This document shows positions 52,754 to 62,093 of a DNA stretch of 64,000 nt, piece after piece. The DNA is from Ruminiclostridium cellobioparum DSM 1351 = ATCC 15832 (GTDB taxonomy: Bacteria; Bacillota; Clostridia; Acetivibrionales; DSM-1351), in the NCBI RefSeq assembly GCF_000621505.1, contig NZ_KK211290.1, positions 53,501 to 117,500 on the forward strand, read 5' to 3'. The notes beneath the pieces were generated by a model. The model made no database searches and had not been told where the DNA came from. It was given only the letters and a program-made list of their open reading frames with translations. How positions within the stretch are numbered: the stretch's first letter is position 1; every line of letters begins with the position of its first letter. The position numbers and the translations under genes are program-made.

Positions 52754-53980
52754 TTGAAAAAATTTTTTCGTACGGCAGCGCCGTTTATAGTACCTCTGGG
52801 ATTGCTTATTACGGCATTCTTTTGCCAGAGCAGGCTTGAAGCCCTTTCACCCGGGCTAAAATGGCTGGTGGGCCGTTTACCATATATATTATTTACGGCT
52901 GCCGCAATTTTGAGCTGGAGGTTCAACAGAAGCAGGGCATTTTTTATTGTACTTGTGCTGGCCGCCGGGGAGCTTTTTATTTCGGCAGCGCCGGTTTTGC
53001 TGCATGGAAACAAATCGGCGATATCTCTGGTAACTACAGCAGCAGCTATGCTTATACCAATAAATCTTCTGGTGTTTTCACTCTTGAAGGAACGCGGAGT
53101 TTTCACAGTCTGGGGCCTGATGAACACAGCTTTTATTGTGCTGCAGACCGGTTTTGTTTATTATCTGTTAAAATCCGGGAGCAGGGTTCTCACAGCAATC
53201 AATCAATGGAATATGATCCCCCGGGACATAAAAGTCCCCGGACAGCTGCCGCAGCTTTCGCTTTTAATCTATATTGCAGTCCTTGCGGCAATGCTGATCC
53301 GGTTTATTGCAACCCGGTCCTGTCCCGATGCAGCAGCTCCAGGTGTGCTTTCTGCGGTTTTCCTGGCTGTGAGCCTTAACAGAGGCAGTCTGGCCATCCC
53401 TGTCTTCTTTTCTGCTGCCGGCGTCATTATGATAGTCTCTGTAATTCAGGATTCGTACAGTATGGCTTTCCTGGATGAATTGACCGGACTGCCCTCCAGA
53501 AGATCACTGAAATATGAGCTTATGAAACTGAGCGGAAAATATACAATAGCAATGCTGGACATAGATTTTTTCAAGAAATTCAATGACACCTACGGCCATG
53601 ATGTGGGAGACCAGGTTTTGAAAATGGTTGCAGGCTGTATTAAAGATGTTTCGGGCAGCGGTAAACCTTTCCGGTACGGCGGTGAGGAATTTACCGTTGT
53701 GTTTCCCAACAGGACATTGAAGGAAGCCTTACCCTTCCTGGAAGAATTGAGAGAAACAGTTTCAAAAAAGGGTTTTGTCCAGAGATCTGCCGACAGGCCC
53801 AAAAACAAACCTAAAAACGGCAGGGGAAAGTCCGGAACAGGGAAACAGCTGTTTGTCACAATAAGTATCGGAGCAGCCGAAAAAAATGACAGGAACCGGC
53901 TGCCCGACGAAGTCATAAAGGCTGCCGATAAAGCCCTTTACAGAGCCAAGAAAAAAGGAAGGAACTGTGTGAGCAGGTAG
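52754..53980 (+). CDS. Membrane diguanylate cyclase (GGDEF)
   Basis: 408 residues from a TTG start. About seven membrane segments fill residues 1-235 (PFIVPLGLLITAFFC, FFIVLVLAAGELFISAAPVL, AVFLAVSLNRGSLAIPVFFS). The cyclase follows: MAFLDELTGLPSRRSLKYEL, AMLDIDFFKKFNDTYGHDVG and the active-site FRYGGEEF. The RxxD inhibitory site is absent (SGSGKPFRYGG), so product inhibition is unlikely. A Lys/Arg/Gly-rich insert of about 20 residues lies near its end (RPKNKPKNGRGKSGTGK). It makes cyclic di-GMP. Confidence 0.92.
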   Translation: MKKFFRTAAPFIVPLGLLITAFFCQSRLEALSPGLKWLVGRLPYILFTAAAILSWRFNRSRAFFIVLVLAAGELFISAAPVLLHGNKSAISLVTTAAAMLIPINLLVFSLLKERGVFTVWGLMNTAFIVLQTGFVYYLLKSGSRVLTAINQWNMIPRDIKVPGQLPQLSLLIYIAVLAAMLIRFIATRSCPDAAAPGVLSAVFLAVSLNRGSLAIPVFFSAAGVIMIVSVIQDSYSMAFLDELTGLPSRRSLKYELMKLSGKYTIAMLDIDFFKKFNDTYGHDVGDQVLKMVAGCIKDVSGSGKPFRYGGEEFTVVFPNRTLKEALPFLEELRETVSKKGFVQRSADRPKNKPKNGRGKSGTGKQLFVTISIGAAEKNDRNRLPDEVIKAADKALYRAKKKGRNCVSR

Positions 53981-53986
53981 TTTTAT

Positions 53987-54829
53987 TTAATATGCATTAC
54001 GTTTTTTGTACTCTCCCGGTGCGGTTCCTATTATTCTTTTAAAAAGCCTGTAAAAGTTTGAATAGTCATTAAAACCGGAGGAATAGCAAGCCTCTGTCAC
54101 ACTCAGCCCCCGGGCCAGTAATTCCTTGGATCGTGCCAGGCGTTTATAGATGACATACTGGTGAAGATTCATACCGGTATTTTTTTTAAACAGTCTGGTC
54201 AGGTAGTGTCTGTTTATAAAAAATTGCTGTTCGATACTCTCAAGGGAAAGATCTCCCTGAAGGTTCTCGTTTATGTGGTCAAGTATGGGAAATAATCTTG
54301 CGGATATTCCCTTCTGCTCAACAGCATCCCCGCTTGAAGACAGAAAGGCTCTGTTGAGCAGAACAAGCAGCTGGATAAAATAAGTATTCCTCAATATTTC
54401 GTCGGCAGGATTTTTATTTTTGCCGGTGTGTTCAAGCTTTTCCATAAGTTCGAGAAATTCCTGCCGCTGCACAGCATCAAACTCAATTTTGTTTCTTTCT
54501 CCCTTCCTCCTGCCGTTAAAGCACTGGAGCAGATCAAAGGCACCCGAGCCGTACATGACAGGTATTGCATCGTCAAACTGGATAAAAGCCCTTTCATAGG
54601 TTTTGTTTGATTTAAAGGAAGGCTTGTGTATTTCATATTTATTGGTTATTATCACATCTCCCTGCTTCAGTTCGTATATCTTATTCTCTACGAAATAATT
54701 CACATCCCCCGAAATAAGGTAATAAATCTCATATGCATCATGCAGGTGAAAATCAATGCTGATGATATCACTTCTTGTATGGCTGAATTCCAGACCGGCT
54801 TTGTCACCAAGATTCCTGATCACTTCCAT
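53987..54829 (-). CDS. AraC-family transcriptional regulator with cupin sensor
   Basis: 280 residues from ATG 54829, behind GGAGGAGGG; the frame opens at 54847. A cupin-like N-terminus (IDFHLHDAYEIYYLISGDVN, then GDVIITNKYEIHKPSF) is followed by two helix-turn-helix motifs (LSLESIEQQFFINRHYLTRL, ACYSSGFNDYSNFYRLFKRI). It is divergent from a sugar isomerase and two Gfo/Idh/MocA genes, its likely targets, and ends six bases from the convergent cyclase gene. Confidence 0.92.
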   Translation of the reverse strand: MEVIRNLGDKAGLEFSHTRSDIISIDFHLHDAYEIYYLISGDVNYFVENKIYELKQGDVIITNKYEIHKPSFKSNKTYERAFIQFDDAIPVMYGSGAFDLLQCFNGRRKGERNKIEFDAVQRQEFLELMEKLEHTGKNKNPADEILRNTYFIQLLVLLNRAFLSSSGDAVEQKGISARLFPILDHINENLQGDLSLESIEQQFFINRHYLTRLFKKNTGMNLHQYVIYKRLARSKELLARGLSVTEACYSSGFNDYSNFYRLFKRIIGTAPGEYKKRNAY

Positions 54830-54886
54830 AACAGCCCTCCTCCGCATTAATTGAAATAGTCAATTTTAGCAATGTTTTTGTTCAAA

Positions 54887-54945
54887 ACCACATTGTTTAT
54901 TTCTTAATTTTACAATAAAATTAAACTAAAGAACACATTGTTATA
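54887..54945 (+). promoter_or_regulatory. Direct repeat in the AraC/isomerase divergent region
   Basis: ACCACATTGTTTAT (54887-54900) and AACACATTGTTATA (54932-54945) repeat 45 bases apart, close to four helical turns, a spacing suited to AraC-family binding sites. Confidence 0.4.
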
Positions 54946-54969
54946 CCAGTAATTTTAATAAAATTAACT

Positions 54970-55011
54970 AGTGGTTTGTAACATCTAAAACTTATATTGT
55001 CACAGACCACC
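54970..55011. repeat. Family C palindromic repeat, copy C2 (short form)
   Basis: AGTGGTTTGT and ACAGACCACC form the ends; between them AACATCTAAAACTTATATTG matches C1 at all but one base. It lies in the leader just before the isomerase ribosome binding site. Confidence 0.65.
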
Positions 55012-55031
55012 AGCATGTTTGGAGAGAGATC

Positions 55032-55793
55032 ATGAATAATAATGTAATTGCCGCACAGCTTTTCACTCTTCGCGACCATCTTCGCACCCCCGCTGAAATT
55101 GAAAAAACATTTGAAAGGGTCAAAGACCTGGGATATAAAGCCGTCCAGGTTTCAGGGCTGGGAGTGACAGATCCTGTTTTTATCAGAGATTTAACCTCCA
55201 GGCTTGGGCTGAAGGTATGCGCCACCCACTATCCCTTTGAGCGCTTGAGAAATGAGACAGATGCCGTTATCGGCGAACACGGGACAATGGCCTGTGAGTT
55301 TGCAGGTATCGGCAGTATGCCGGCCGAATATCCCAGAACAAAAGACGGTTACCTCAGCTTTGCCCGGGATGCATCTGCTGTCGGCAAAAAGCTCTCGGCC
55401 CACGGTCTTAAGCTCATATATCACAACCACAGCTTTGAATTTCAGAAGTATGGCGATACCACTGCTCTGGATATTCTCATAAACGAATCCGACCCCGAAT
55501 ACCTGGGTTTTGAAATTGATACATACTGGGTCCAGGCTGGCGGCGGAAGCCCGGTTCAATGGCTGAAAAAAGTGGCCGGCCGAATAGATGTGGTGCATTT
55601 CAAGGATATGGCTCTTGTGGAAGAAAAGCAGGAAATGGCTGCAGTAGGTGAGGGCAATCTGGACTGGCCTTCCATAATAAAGGTGTGCAGGGAAATCAAC
55701 GTCAAGTGGTATGCCGTGGAACAGGATGTATGTCCCAGAGATCCCTTTGACTGCCTGACATCAAGTCTGAAATATCTTCAGCAATATATATGA
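55032..55793 (+). CDS. Sugar phosphate isomerase/epimerase (AP endonuclease 2-like TIM barrel)
   Basis: 253 residues. The TIM barrel opens AAQLFTLRDHLRTPAEIEKT, and metal ligands are suggested by LKLIYHNHSFEF, LGFEIDTYWVQAGG, VVHFKDMALV and WYAVEQDVC. This matches IolE/IolI-like isomerases. With the two Gfo/Idh/MocA enzymes that follow, it may interconvert keto-sugars or inositols. Ribosome binding site GGAGAG. Confidence 0.87.
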   Translation: MNNNVIAAQLFTLRDHLRTPAEIEKTFERVKDLGYKAVQVSGLGVTDPVFIRDLTSRLGLKVCATHYPFERLRNETDAVIGEHGTMACEFAGIGSMPAEYPRTKDGYLSFARDASAVGKKLSAHGLKLIYHNHSFEFQKYGDTTALDILINESDPEYLGFEIDTYWVQAGGGSPVQWLKKVAGRIDVVHFKDMALVEEKQEMAAVGEGNLDWPSIIKVCREINVKWYAVEQDVCPRDPFDCLTSSLKYLQQYI

Positions 55794-55831
55794 AATATCA
55801 TAGCAGTAAAGGAATAAACAAATATTACAGC

Positions 55832-55895
55832 TGTTTTGCGGCCGCTATGGCCAATTAACCTCCTTTATTCGCCACATTGCGATAAGGGATATAGT
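55832..55895 (-). repeat. Family D repeat, copy D3
   Basis: On the minus strand it repeats CGAATAAAGGAGGTTAATTG and GGCCAT (55847-55873 in total), preceded by ATCGCAAT as in D2. A GC-rich palindrome (GCGGCCGC) replaces the long hairpin. It lies between the isomerase and the first oxidoreductase gene. Confidence 0.65.
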
Positions 55896-55945
55896 TTTTC
55901 ATCACTTTTTGTGCCTTGAGCACAGCGAAAGGAATGATAGTTAAT

Positions 55946-57115
55946 ATGGAAAAGCTACGAATAGGAGTAATCGGAATAGGAAATATGGGATCATACCATG
56001 CCGTCTGCCTCAATAACGGAGAAATCCCAAACGCAGAACTCACAGCCGTTTGCGATACCTCGCCCCAACGTTTGAAATGGGCCTCTGAAAATTTGGGTGC
56101 CGGAGTACAGCGTTTTGACAGGGCAGAGACGTTGTTCCAGTCGGGACTTGTTGACGGAGTCATCATTGCAGTCCCCCACTATGATCATCCCACCCTGTCA
56201 ATTGAAGCCTTCAAACATCATCTTCATGTTCTGTGTGAGAAACCCGCAGGAGTATATACCAAACAGGTAAGAAGGATGAATGAAGCTGCCGCAGAGAGCG
56301 GACGGGTATTCGGCATAATGTACAATCAGAGGACAAATCCGCTGTACCTGAAGCTGAGAGAGCTTGTAAAAGCAGGTGAACTGGGCAAAATCAAAAGAAC
56401 AAACTGGATAATCACCAACTGGTACCGCCCTCAGGCATATTACAATTCCGGAGGCTGGAGAGCCACCTGGGCAGGTGAAGGCGGCGGAGTAATGCTCAAT
56501 CAATGTCCACACAACCTTGATCTATGGCAGTGGACCTGCGGTATGCCCATCCGGGTCAGAGCCTTTTGCGGCTGCGGCAAATATCATGATATTGAAGTAG
56601 AGGATGATGTAACAGCATACGTGGAATATGAAAACGGAGCTACCGGAGTATTCATCACTTCTACCGGAGATGCCCCGGGAACAAACCGCTTTGAAATAAC
56701 CGGAGATATGGGGAAAATAGTAATTGAAGACGGAAAGCTGAATTTTTGGAGAAACAGGCTGTCCGAACGTGAATTCAATAAAACCACCACCATTCCTTTT
56801 TCCCAGCCGGAGGTATGGAAATGTGAAGTACCCCTTTCAGGGACTGAAACAGCTCACAAAGGCATTATTACCAATTGGGCGGAAGGAATACTAAAGGGTA
56901 CGCCTCTTCTTGCACCAGGTGAGGAGGGCATAAACGGACTTCAGATATCGAATGCAATATATTTGTCCTCCTGGCTCAATGACATGGTTGAGATTCCGGT
57001 TCCCGAAGAGCTGTACTATGAGAAGCTCAAAGAAAAAATCGAAACCTCGGCTTATAAAAAAACGGTTTCCGAAGTTAAGGTATCCGATGTAAACGGAACC
57101 TTTAACAGCAAATGA
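55946..57115 (+). CDS. Gfo/Idh/MocA-family oxidoreductase 1
   Basis: 389 residues from ATG 55946; the open frame begins at TTG 55916. The N-terminal NAD(P) fold is RIGVIGIGNMGSYHAVCLNN, with the family motif HVLCEKPAGVYTKQ. The C-terminal domain has the conserved GGVMLNQCPHNLDLWQW, in which the His is catalytic. It should oxidise or reduce a sugar or cyclitol. Follows the isomerase, with repeat D3 between. Confidence 0.92.
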   Translation: MEKLRIGVIGIGNMGSYHAVCLNNGEIPNAELTAVCDTSPQRLKWASENLGAGVQRFDRAETLFQSGLVDGVIIAVPHYDHPTLSIEAFKHHLHVLCEKPAGVYTKQVRRMNEAAAESGRVFGIMYNQRTNPLYLKLRELVKAGELGKIKRTNWIITNWYRPQAYYNSGGWRATWAGEGGGVMLNQCPHNLDLWQWTCGMPIRVRAFCGCGKYHDIEVEDDVTAYVEYENGATGVFITSTGDAPGTNRFEITGDMGKIVIEDGKLNFWRNRLSEREFNKTTTIPFSQPEVWKCEVPLSGTETAHKGIITNWAEGILKGTPLLAPGEEGINGLQISNAIYLSSWLNDMVEIPVPEELYYEKLKEKIETSAYKKTVSEVKVSDVNGTFNSK

Positions 57116-57169
57116 GAATGAATTCCCGCCGTCCGGTTTACAAACCGGCCCGGTCAAAGGAGAAAGCTT

Positions 57170-58210
57170 ATGAATAATATGACAAACCCCATCAATGATT
57201 CCTGTAAATTCAATGCTGCAATAATCGGCTGCGGCGCCATTCATGCCTTACATGCCGATACTGTTATGAATAGCCCTCTTGCAGTACTTTCTTCGGTGGC
57301 GGATATAGACCCCGCCAGGGCAAAAGCGTCCTCCGAGAAATACAACTGCAATTATTTCACCGATTACACCAAGGTTTTAGAGGATGAAAATATTGATGTA
57401 ATCCATATATGCACACCCCATTACCTCCATGCCGATATGGCAATAGCAGCCATGGAGCACGGAAAGCATGTCATTCTTGAGAAACCGATGGCTATAAAAC
57501 TGACGGATGCCGAAAAGCTGATATACACGTCGGATGCAACCGGAAAGCAGCTTGGCATATGCTTTCAAAACAGGTATAATACCAGCTCGGTAAAGGCCAA
57601 AAGCTTCCTCACCTCGGGCAGGGGCGGCAAACTCCTTGGTGCAAGAGCTTTTGTGACCTGGTGCAGAGACGAGGAATATTATACTGGTTCAGGCTGGAGA
57701 GGCACCTGGGAACAGGAAGGCGGAGGTGTTCTCATAAACCAATCCATCCACACCCTGGATCTTCTCCAGTGGTTTATGGGTGATATACATAGGATTAAGG
57801 GTTCTGTAGATACAAGAGCGCTGAAGGAAGTCATAGAGGTGGAAGATACCGCCGAAGCGGCAATCCAATTCAAAAGCGGCGCTACAGCGTTGTTCTATGC
57901 CACCAACTGCTATTGTGCCAATGCTCCCGTCATGATAGAAATCGTAACCGAAAACGCTGTTATAAAAATTGAAGACGGCCTGACCATAAAATACAACAAT
58001 GGTGACTGCGAATCCTATTCCGAAGTTGACAGATCCACCGGAGCTAAAGCTTATTGGGGCAGCAGCCACAAGACCCTAATCGAAGACTTCTACAGCAGGC
58101 TCGCGGAAGGTACCAAGTTTCCTTTGGACGGTTCCGAGGGTATCAAAGCCCTGCAGATGCTCCACGCAATATACAGCTCCAACAAAAGCGGAGAGTACAT
58201 AGAGCTATAG
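57170..58210 (+). CDS. Gfo/Idh/MocA-family oxidoreductase 2
   Basis: 346 residues, 54 bases after the first, with AAAGGAG before the ATG. Dinucleotide motif AAIIGCGAIHALHADTV, family motif VILEKPMAIKLTDAEK and catalytic region GGVLINQSIHTLDLLQW. Two different members in series suggest successive redox steps at different carbons, or an oxidation/reduction pair as in epimerisation via a keto intermediate. Substrate unknown. Confidence 0.92.
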   Translation: MNNMTNPINDSCKFNAAIIGCGAIHALHADTVMNSPLAVLSSVADIDPARAKASSEKYNCNYFTDYTKVLEDENIDVIHICTPHYLHADMAIAAMEHGKHVILEKPMAIKLTDAEKLIYTSDATGKQLGICFQNRYNTSSVKAKSFLTSGRGGKLLGARAFVTWCRDEEYYTGSGWRGTWEQEGGGVLINQSIHTLDLLQWFMGDIHRIKGSVDTRALKEVIEVEDTAEAAIQFKSGATALFYATNCYCANAPVMIEIVTENAVIKIEDGLTIKYNNGDCESYSEVDRSTGAKAYWGSSHKTLIEDFYSRLAEGTKFPLDGSEGIKALQMLHAIYSSNKSGEYIEL

Positions 58211-58226
58211 GTAAAGCTAGTTAATG

Positions 58227-59996
58227 TTACTTCTTGGTTACCTGCAATCTGTAAAGGCGGCTGTATACTCCTTCGTCTTCCATCAGCTCGGTATGCCTGC
58301 CCATCTCCTTGAGCCTGCCCTTATGTATTACAATTATCTTGTCGGCGTTTCTTATGGTGGAAAGCCTGTGTGCTATTATTATGGAGGTTCTGCCCCTTGT
58401 TATTTTAGCCAGTGCATTCTGTATGACCAGTTCCGTTTCGGTATCAATATTTGCCGTCGCCTCGTCCAGGACCAGTATGGAGGGCTTGAAGGCAACTGCC
58501 CTGGCAAAGGAAATAAGCTGCCTCTGCCCCGCTGAAAAGGTACAGCCTCTTTCCTTTACCTTTTCGTGATATTTATCAGGCAGCTGTTCAATAAAGCCGT
58601 CGGCATTGACGTACTTTGAAGCGGTTTCTATTTCTGCGTCGGTTATTTCACTGTTATTCAATCTGATATTTGACAATATATCCCCTGAAAAGAGAAATAC
58701 ATCCTGTAGAACCACCGAAACCTGCCTTCTCAAATCCAGGAGGTTGAATTCCTTTATATTGACTCCATCCAGTAATATTTCCCCTTTCTGTATATCATAA
58801 AACCTTGTAAGGAGACTTATTATGGTTGACTTTCCGGAACCGGTGGCACCCACGAAGGCTGCCGTTTCACCTGCTTCAATTTTAAAGCTCAGATCCTTGA
58901 GTATCCACTCCTCTTCATTGTAGGCAAACCAGACATTTTTAAATTCAATTTCTCCCTTGACCGGTCCCAGCGGCCGGCCGCCGTGAATGTCCTCCTGAAC
59001 ATCAACCGTATCAAGTATTTCAAAAATCCTTCCCGAGGAAACCACTGCCGACTGGATTGTGGTATACTGCTCCGAAATGGTACTTATAGGATCAAAAAAC
59101 TGCTTTATATTTGTTATAAAGGCATACAGCAGGCCTATCTCCAGCGTATTCCCTATAACCCTTTCAGTGCAGAAACAGATAAGTACGGCAATGGTAAGAT
59201 TATTTATTATATCGACCAGAGGCCTGCTGAAACTGTTTAATATTATTTCCCTGAAGCTGAATTTAAAATATTCCCTGTCCAGCTCTTCAAGTTCCCTGAA
59301 TTTCTCCTTTTCCCTGTGGAATATCTGAACCAGCTTCATCCCCGAAATGTTTTCTGCAAGAAAGCCGTTTATCCTGGCAATCATGCTCTTCATCCTTATA
59401 AAATTCTTTCTGGCTGCAATACGGTATATGACCGTAGCCAGTACAATAAGGGGTATGCAGCTCACACTCACCAGCATTAATCTGAAATCCATAAATGCCA
59501 TTGTGGCGACTATTCCGATCACCATTACAAAATCTCTGAAAAGATTTACAAGAACCCCCGAAAACAGATCATTGAGCGCCTCCACATCATTTGTTACCCT
59601 TGTGAGTATCCTTCCGGTGGAATTCCTGTCGAAGAAGGACATGGACATGTTTTGAATATGTGTGAACAAGCTGTTTCTTATATTAAACATTATTTTCTGT
59701 CCGACATAGGTAAGGATATAACTTTGTGCATAGGTAAAAACGGCGCCTATCACTACAAGCATAAAATATATAATTCCCATGGTCCATAAAGCAGAACGGT
59801 CATTTATCCCCTTTGTGATATAACTGTCTATTACATGTTTTATAATATAAGGTTTAATGAGAACAGCAGCGTTTATCACCAGCACCAGTACCATGCTCAG
59901 AAGCAGCAGCGGCAGATACGGCCTGTAATAGCCCATAAGTCTTGCAAACTGAAATTTATCGCTTCCCGCTTGTTTTTCCCTGTCCAGGCTGTTCAT
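58227..59996 (-). CDS. ABC exporter half-transporter with complete catalytic site
   Basis: 589 residues: six membrane helices (LLLLSMVLVLVINAAVLIKP first) and an ATPase with Walker A FVGATGSGKSTIISLL, signature FSAGQRQLISFARAV and Walker B ILVLDEATANID with the catalytic Glu. Its start overlaps the preceding ABC gene's stop by four bases, so the two form a heterodimer of the LmrCD/TM287-288 kind. It probably exports a drug or lipid. Confidence 0.93.
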   Translation of the reverse strand: MNSLDREKQAGSDKFQFARLMGYYRPYLPLLLLSMVLVLVINAAVLIKPYIIKHVIDSYITKGINDRSALWTMGIIYFMLVVIGAVFTYAQSYILTYVGQKIMFNIRNSLFTHIQNMSMSFFDRNSTGRILTRVTNDVEALNDLFSGVLVNLFRDFVMVIGIVATMAFMDFRLMLVSVSCIPLIVLATVIYRIAARKNFIRMKSMIARINGFLAENISGMKLVQIFHREKEKFRELEELDREYFKFSFREIILNSFSRPLVDIINNLTIAVLICFCTERVIGNTLEIGLLYAFITNIKQFFDPISTISEQYTTIQSAVVSSGRIFEILDTVDVQEDIHGGRPLGPVKGEIEFKNVWFAYNEEEWILKDLSFKIEAGETAAFVGATGSGKSTIISLLTRFYDIQKGEILLDGVNIKEFNLLDLRRQVSVVLQDVFLFSGDILSNIRLNNSEITDAEIETASKYVNADGFIEQLPDKYHEKVKERGCTFSAGQRQLISFARAVAFKPSILVLDEATANIDTETELVIQNALAKITRGRTSIIIAHRLSTIRNADKIIVIHKGRLKEMGRHTELMEDEGVYSRLYRLQVTKK

Positions 59997-61777
59997 TTAA
60001 CCACCTCCTCAAGGGTCTCCGCCTGATTTGTCTGCGTTTTATACAGTTTAAAGTAATTTCCCTCAAGCTCCATCAATTGTGCATGTGTTCCCCTTTCAAC
60101 TATCCTTCCGTTTTCCAGGTAAATGATTTCATCGGCATGCATTACGGTGGATATCCTGTGGGAGATAATTATTCCCGTACGGCTTTCGAGCACATCTCTT
60201 ATATTGCCAAGTATGGTTTCCTCCGTTTTGGAATCCACGGCCGACAGGCTGTCGTCCAGTATCAGAATGGAGGGGTCTTTTATTAAGGCCCTCGCTATGG
60301 ACACTCTTTGTTTTTGTCCGCCCGACAGTGTGGTACCTCTTTCACCGACCACCGTATCAAAACCCTCCTGCAGCTCCATGATATTGTCATATATGGCTGA
60401 AATTTTTGATACCTCTTCTATTTCGTCATCGGAATGGACCGGTTTGAAGAACTCGATATTGTTTTTTATGGTGGTGGAAAACAGGAAATTATCCTGTGGC
60501 ACGTAGCCTATGCACTCCCGGAGCACATCCACAGGAATTTTGTTTATATCGATACCGTCTACAAAGATATGCCCGTCTTTGACATCAAACAACCTGAGAA
60601 GCAGGTTTATGAGAGTGGTTTTACCGCTTCCCGTCTTTCCCAGTATCCCAAGAGTCTTACCCTGCTCCAATTGAATATTTATATCTTTTAATGCTCTTCT
60701 ATTGGCCTCGGGATAGGTAAAGCTTAAATTTCTGATTTCAATTTTGCCCTTGATCTCGCATACATCACATATGCTTACTGTCCCTTCCAGGGCCGGCGGC
60801 ACGCAGAAAATTTCATTGAGCCTCCTGTAGGAAGCAATTCCTCTCTGCCAGGTTTCAATGATCTTGCTGATATTCATCACAGGGCCCATTACCGTTATCA
60901 TGTATGTATTGAATGCAATATAGTCTCCCAGTGAAATTGTGCCGTCCATAACAAGACGGCTGCCGTACACTATAAAAAACAGAAAACTGAACCCGAAGCA
61001 TATCTGTGCACTTGGTCCCATGATTGCTGATGCCTGAGTCAGTTTCATCTGCGTATCAACCCTCGCCTGGCTGAATTTTGTGAAATTAAGCACTTCTTCT
61101 CGCTCCTGGGCAAAGGCCTTTATTACTCTTATACCCGACAAATTTTCCTGTACCTTGTCGGAAATATCGGCGAAAGCCTCCTGTACCCTTTTAAACCTTT
61201 CGCGGATCAGTTTGCCTATCCTGACCATTATTACGGCAGCTACCGGCACAGGTGCCAGAGCCATGACGGTCAATATGGGATTAATGGTATTGGCCATAAA
61301 TATTATTGAAACAACGCTTATGGTTATACCGTCCAGAGCCTGGACAAAACCTCCTCCGAACATGAATCTCACTGCCTGGATATCATTAATTGCATATGCT
61401 ACCAGGTCCCCTGTTTTGTGATGACTGTAAAAATCCACCGAAAGAGTCTGGAGATGCTTGAACAGATTATCCCTGAGGTAGCATTCAACTGTCCTGCAGT
61501 TGCCTATCAACAGATAACGCCATATGTATTTGAGTATAAACACCAGAATTATGGCACCCAGCATTAACAACACATACTGATATATCTGCTCCCTGGCCAT
61601 ATTCCGTTTATCAAGTCCATCAGTTATTATTCCGAGTATTTTGGGAATAAGCATGGCACAAAAAGATGAGAAAAGCAGTATCAATATACCTGCTACATAG
61701 CTCCATATATGATCCCTGATAAATGTCAGCAATAATTGTTTTCCCTTGACCGTTTCCTTTTCTTTCATAAGTACCAT
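59993..61777 (-). CDS. ABC exporter half-transporter with degenerate catalytic site
   Basis: 594 residues (ATG 61768 is also possible). Six membrane helices, Walker A GKTGSGKTTLINLLLR, signature LSGGQKQRVSIARAL. Walker B reads ILILDDSLSAVD: the catalytic Glu is Asp. That is the hallmark of the regulatory subunit of heterodimeric exporters, whose partner is encoded next and keeps the Glu. First gene of the pair. Confidence 0.93.
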   Translation of the reverse strand: MVLMKEKETVKGKQLLLTFIRDHIWSYVAGILILLFSSFCAMLIPKILGIITDGLDKRNMAREQIYQYVLLMLGAIILVFILKYIWRYLLIGNCRTVECYLRDNLFKHLQTLSVDFYSHHKTGDLVAYAINDIQAVRFMFGGGFVQALDGITISVVSIIFMANTINPILTVMALAPVPVAAVIMVRIGKLIRERFKRVQEAFADISDKVQENLSGIRVIKAFAQEREEVLNFTKFSQARVDTQMKLTQASAIMGPSAQICFGFSFLFFIVYGSRLVMDGTISLGDYIAFNTYMITVMGPVMNISKIIETWQRGIASYRRLNEIFCVPPALEGTVSICDVCEIKGKIEIRNLSFTYPEANRRALKDINIQLEQGKTLGILGKTGSGKTTLINLLLRLFDVKDGHIFVDGIDINKIPVDVLRECIGYVPQDNFLFSTTIKNNIEFFKPVHSDDEIEEVSKISAIYDNIMELQEGFDTVVGERGTTLSGGQKQRVSIARALIKDPSILILDDSLSAVDSKTEETILGNIRDVLESRTGIIISHRISTVMHADEIIYLENGRIVERGTHAQLMELEGNYFKLYKTQTNQAETLEEVVK

Positions 61778-61929
61778 CAGCCTTTCCGGCTCACAATATC
61801 TAATGAAATCATTTCACACCTGCATGAGCCTGATAAGTTGTAAAAAATCATCCTTGAATTATACCTTTTATTGTTTTTTATTGAAATGGACATTTTTAAT
61901 TAATTTTAAACATTGTTGTAATTTTTGAA

Positions 61930-62093
61930 AAAAGGCATATCAAAACTAAAGCAATTGAAATACATGTAGAAAATTATAATAGAGCTTCCCCTTTATCGAA
62001 GTTGTACTTGCGCACTATTATCAGCATTCCATTATTTACAATTCTCTCACTTTGCGACATCCCCTTTTACTGTATTTAAGGATAAAAAAGGAA
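61930..62093. repeat. Family E repeat, copy E2, interrupted by an A/B-like fragment
   Basis: Its ends match E1: AGCAATTGAAATACATGTAG near the left and TTTGCGACATCCCCTTTTAC plus TATTTAAGGATAAAAAAGGA at the right. Between lies extra sequence including GAAGTTGTACTTGCGCAC (61998-62015), which resembles an A/B inner arm end. It fills much of the 380-base gap 61778-62157, which has no gene. Confidence 0.55.

Noticed and set aside
52861-53379. 172-codon plus-strand ORF inside the diguanylate cyclase gene
   Set aside because: Overlapping frame of a well-supported gene, with no ribosome binding site or recognisable motifs.
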